A stretch of 17,376 bases of DNA from Alphaproteobacteria bacterium (GTDB lineage: Bacteria; Pseudomonadota; Alphaproteobacteria; RF32; CAG-239), in assembly GCA_017546885.1 (NCBI GenBank), contig JAFYRQ010000018.1:1-17376 (forward strand). Reading direction: 5' to 3'. This document shows positions 15,836 through 17,376 of this stretch, in pieces. The notes beneath the pieces were generated by a model. The model did no database searches. It worked only from the letters and a program-made list of their open reading frames with translations, and was not told the DNA's origin. Each line of letters starts with the position of its first letter. Position 1 is the stretch's first letter. A program made the position numbers and the translations under genes.

Positions 15836-17376
15836 ATGGCTGAAGAAAATAAACAAGAACAATATGTTGTATTAGCAAGAAAATATCGCCCTCAAAATTT
15901 TGAAGATTTATTAGGGCAAGATGCTCTAGTACAGACATTAACCAATGCCATAAAGTCAAACAGATTACACCACGCATATATTTTAACCGGAATTAGAGGT
16001 GTCGGTAAGACTACCACCGCCAGACTTATTGCAAAAGCACTGAATTGTATCGGTACTGACGGCAAAGGCGGACCGACAACACATCCTTGCGGAATTTGTG
16101 AAAATTGTAAATCAATAGCAGCCGGAAGAAATATTGATGTTTTAGAACTTGACGCTGCTTCAAGAACCGGAGTTGGCGATATTCGAGATATTTTGGACGG
16201 AGTTCGCTATAATCCGACTAATTGCCGGTATAAAATATACATAATCGACGAGGTTCACATGTTAAGTAACAATGCTTTTAATGCGTTGTTAAAAACATTG
16301 GAAGAACCGCCGGCACATGTGAAGTTTATTTTTGCTACTACCGAAATTCGTAAAGTTCCGGTTACCGTTTTATCTCGATGCCAAAGATTCGATTTACAAC
16401 GCCTTCGCATAGATGATTTGAAAAAGCTTTTTAATAAAATTGTTGCGGAAGAAAATTTAAAAGCCGATGAAGAAGCTTTACACATGATTGCAACTGCGGC
16501 AGATGGTTCCGCCAGAGACGGTTTATCTTTGTTAGACCAGGCTATTTCTTTAGGTAGCGGAAAAGTTCGTACCGATATTGTTAAAGAAATGTTGGGTATG
16601 GCTGACAGAGGTCAGGCATTTGCTTTGTTTGAAAAGCTTTTAGGCGGTGATATGTCAGAGTTAGTGAAAAAGCTTCAAGAAGTTTATAAGAGCGGAGCAA
16701 ATCCCACAGCCATAATAAATGACTTAATAAACATAACTCATTCTTTAACAAAAGTTTTGTTGTTACCGGCATTTGTAAATGATGAAAGATTTAGCGAAGC
16801 AGAAAAAACTTTCTTCAAAGCAATGTCTGAAAAAACTAATATTTCTCTGCTATCGAGAATTTGGCAGATGCTGATAAAAGGATTGAGCGAAATACAAACA
16901 GCTCCCGTTCCCATAGACGCACTGGAAATGATATTAATTCGTATTGCTTTTTCGGCAAACCTTCCAACTCCGGCAGAACTGCTTGAGAATATAAAAAAAA
17001 AATCTAGCATAAAAAACGGATTTGCCGTTGAAGTAAAGCAAAATATATCAACTCCCGTTAAAAGTGAAATATCGGAAAAATCACGTTTTGACAAAGTAAC
17101 GGATTTCATTTCTTATCTGGAAAAAGAAAAACAACCTCGTCTTGTTTATATAATGAAGAATGATATAGAAATAACCGAGTTTGGCAACGGAGTGATGAAA
17201 TTTAAAGCATCAGAAAGAATAAATTCTGATTTTATGATAAACATCAACAAGTTTTTTGAAAAATCAACCGGAGAAAAATGGAGTTTAGATATTATTCCGG
17301 GAGAGGTTATATTGAGTATTGCCGCAGTTGAAAATGCTCAAAGAGAAGCAGATAAAAAGAATGTGGCGGAAACACC
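15836..17376 (+). CDS. dnaX: DNA polymerase III subunit gamma/tau DnaX (3' end beyond the window)
   Basis: DnaX is the clamp-loader ATPase of the replicative polymerase. The frame is open from ATG 15836 to the right edge (513 codons). Walker A is TGIRGVGKTT (51-60), zinc ligands are Cys71, Cys85, Cys88 and Cys91, Walker B is IIDEVH (136-141), and sensor/arginine-finger text is FATTEIRKVPVTVLSRCQRF (166-185). The clamp-loader domains end at about residue 370, and the visible C-terminal part belongs to tau, which binds polymerase and helicase. An A10 tract (16993-17002, codons 386-389) may cause slippage: the -1 frame stops at 17005-17007 and the +1 frame at 17010-17012, giving gamma-like products of about 390 residues. 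The Shine-Dalgarno is weak, and the gene lies just after the SRP RNA U tract. Confidence 0.95.
   Translation, partial: MAEENKQEQYVVLARKYRPQNFEDLLGQDALVQTLTNAIKSNRLHHAYILTGIRGVGKTTTARLIAKALNCIGTDGKGGPTTHPCGICENCKSIAAGRNIDVLELDAASRTGVGDIRDILDGVRYNPTNCRYKIYIIDEVHMLSNNAFNALLKTLEEPPAHVKFIFATTEIRKVPVTVLSRCQRFDLQRLRIDDLKKLFNKIVAEENLKADEEALHMIATAADGSARDGLSLLDQAISLGSGKVRTDIVKEMLGMADRGQAFALFEKLLGGDMSELVKKLQEVYKSGANPTAIINDLINITHSLTKVLLLPAFVNDERFSEAEKTFFKAMSEKTNISLLSRIWQMLIKGLSEIQTAPVPIDALEMILIRIAFSANLPTPAELLENIKKKSSIKNGFAVEVKQNISTPVKSEISEKSRFDKVTDFISYLEKEKQPRLVYIMKNDIEITEFGNGVMKFKASERINSDFMININKFFEKSTGEKWSLDIIPGEVILSIAAVENAQREADKKNVAET
16993..17007 (+). promoter_or_regulatory. Candidate slippage site in dnaX producing a short gamma-like subunit
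   Basis: Ten consecutive As (16993-17002) are read ATA AAA AAA AAA TCT. One added A, or a -1 ribosomal shift, leads to ATC then TAG at 17005-17007. One lost A leads to AAT CTA GCA then TAA at 17010-17012. A short hairpin AACGG/CCGTT lies at 17015-17029. Thermus dnaX makes gamma by polymerase slippage on a similar A run, whereas E. coli uses ribosomal frameshifting at A-AAA-AAG. Confidence 0.5.

Noticed and set aside
16255..17109. Three - strand ORFs (63-123 codons) under dnaX
   Set aside because: All are antisense to the continuous, motif-rich dnaX frame and lack recognisable domains.

Overview
This is an AT-rich chromosomal window from a bacterium, most likely an alphaproteobacterium of an AT-rich, probably host-associated or uncultured lineage. 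That placement is inferred from gene content and order: radA followed by cvpA, hslV-hslU, rsmI-yraN next to a divergent LpoA-like lipoprotein gene, and an SRP RNA gene directly in front of dnaX. It is dense housekeeping sequence. I see no mobile element, CRISPR array, tRNA or rRNA.

Layout. Positions 1-98 hold the 3' end of an ABC ATPase gene (MlaF-like). Then on the + strand come radA, which is interrupted by a nonsense codon inside its zinc finger at 161-163, and cvpA. From about 2.2 to 7.3 kb the - strand carries murI and a tight hslV-hslU-hemW-ampG cluster. A 254-base gap (7317-7570) holds a candidate + strand small RNA with its own promoter, a C-rich loop and a terminator, facing the gyrB terminator. 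From 7.6 to 14.2 kb the - strand carries rsmI, yraN, polA and gyrB. The + strand resumes with the LpoA-like lipoprotein gene, the 4.5S/SRP RNA gene (ffs) and dnaX, which runs off the right edge.

Themes. DNA replication and repair dominate (radA, gyrB, polA, dnaX), with protein quality control (hslVU), cell-wall metabolism (murI, ampG, LpoA-like), heme handling (hemW), ribosome modification (rsmI) and protein targeting (SRP RNA).

Points most worth a second look: the stop codon in radA behind an intact ribosome binding site; the undescribed small RNA between murI and gyrB; an A10 tract in dnaX where both alternative frames stop within a few codons, as expected for a slippage-made gamma-like subunit; and DNA polymerase I whose 3'-5' proofreading residues are replaced.
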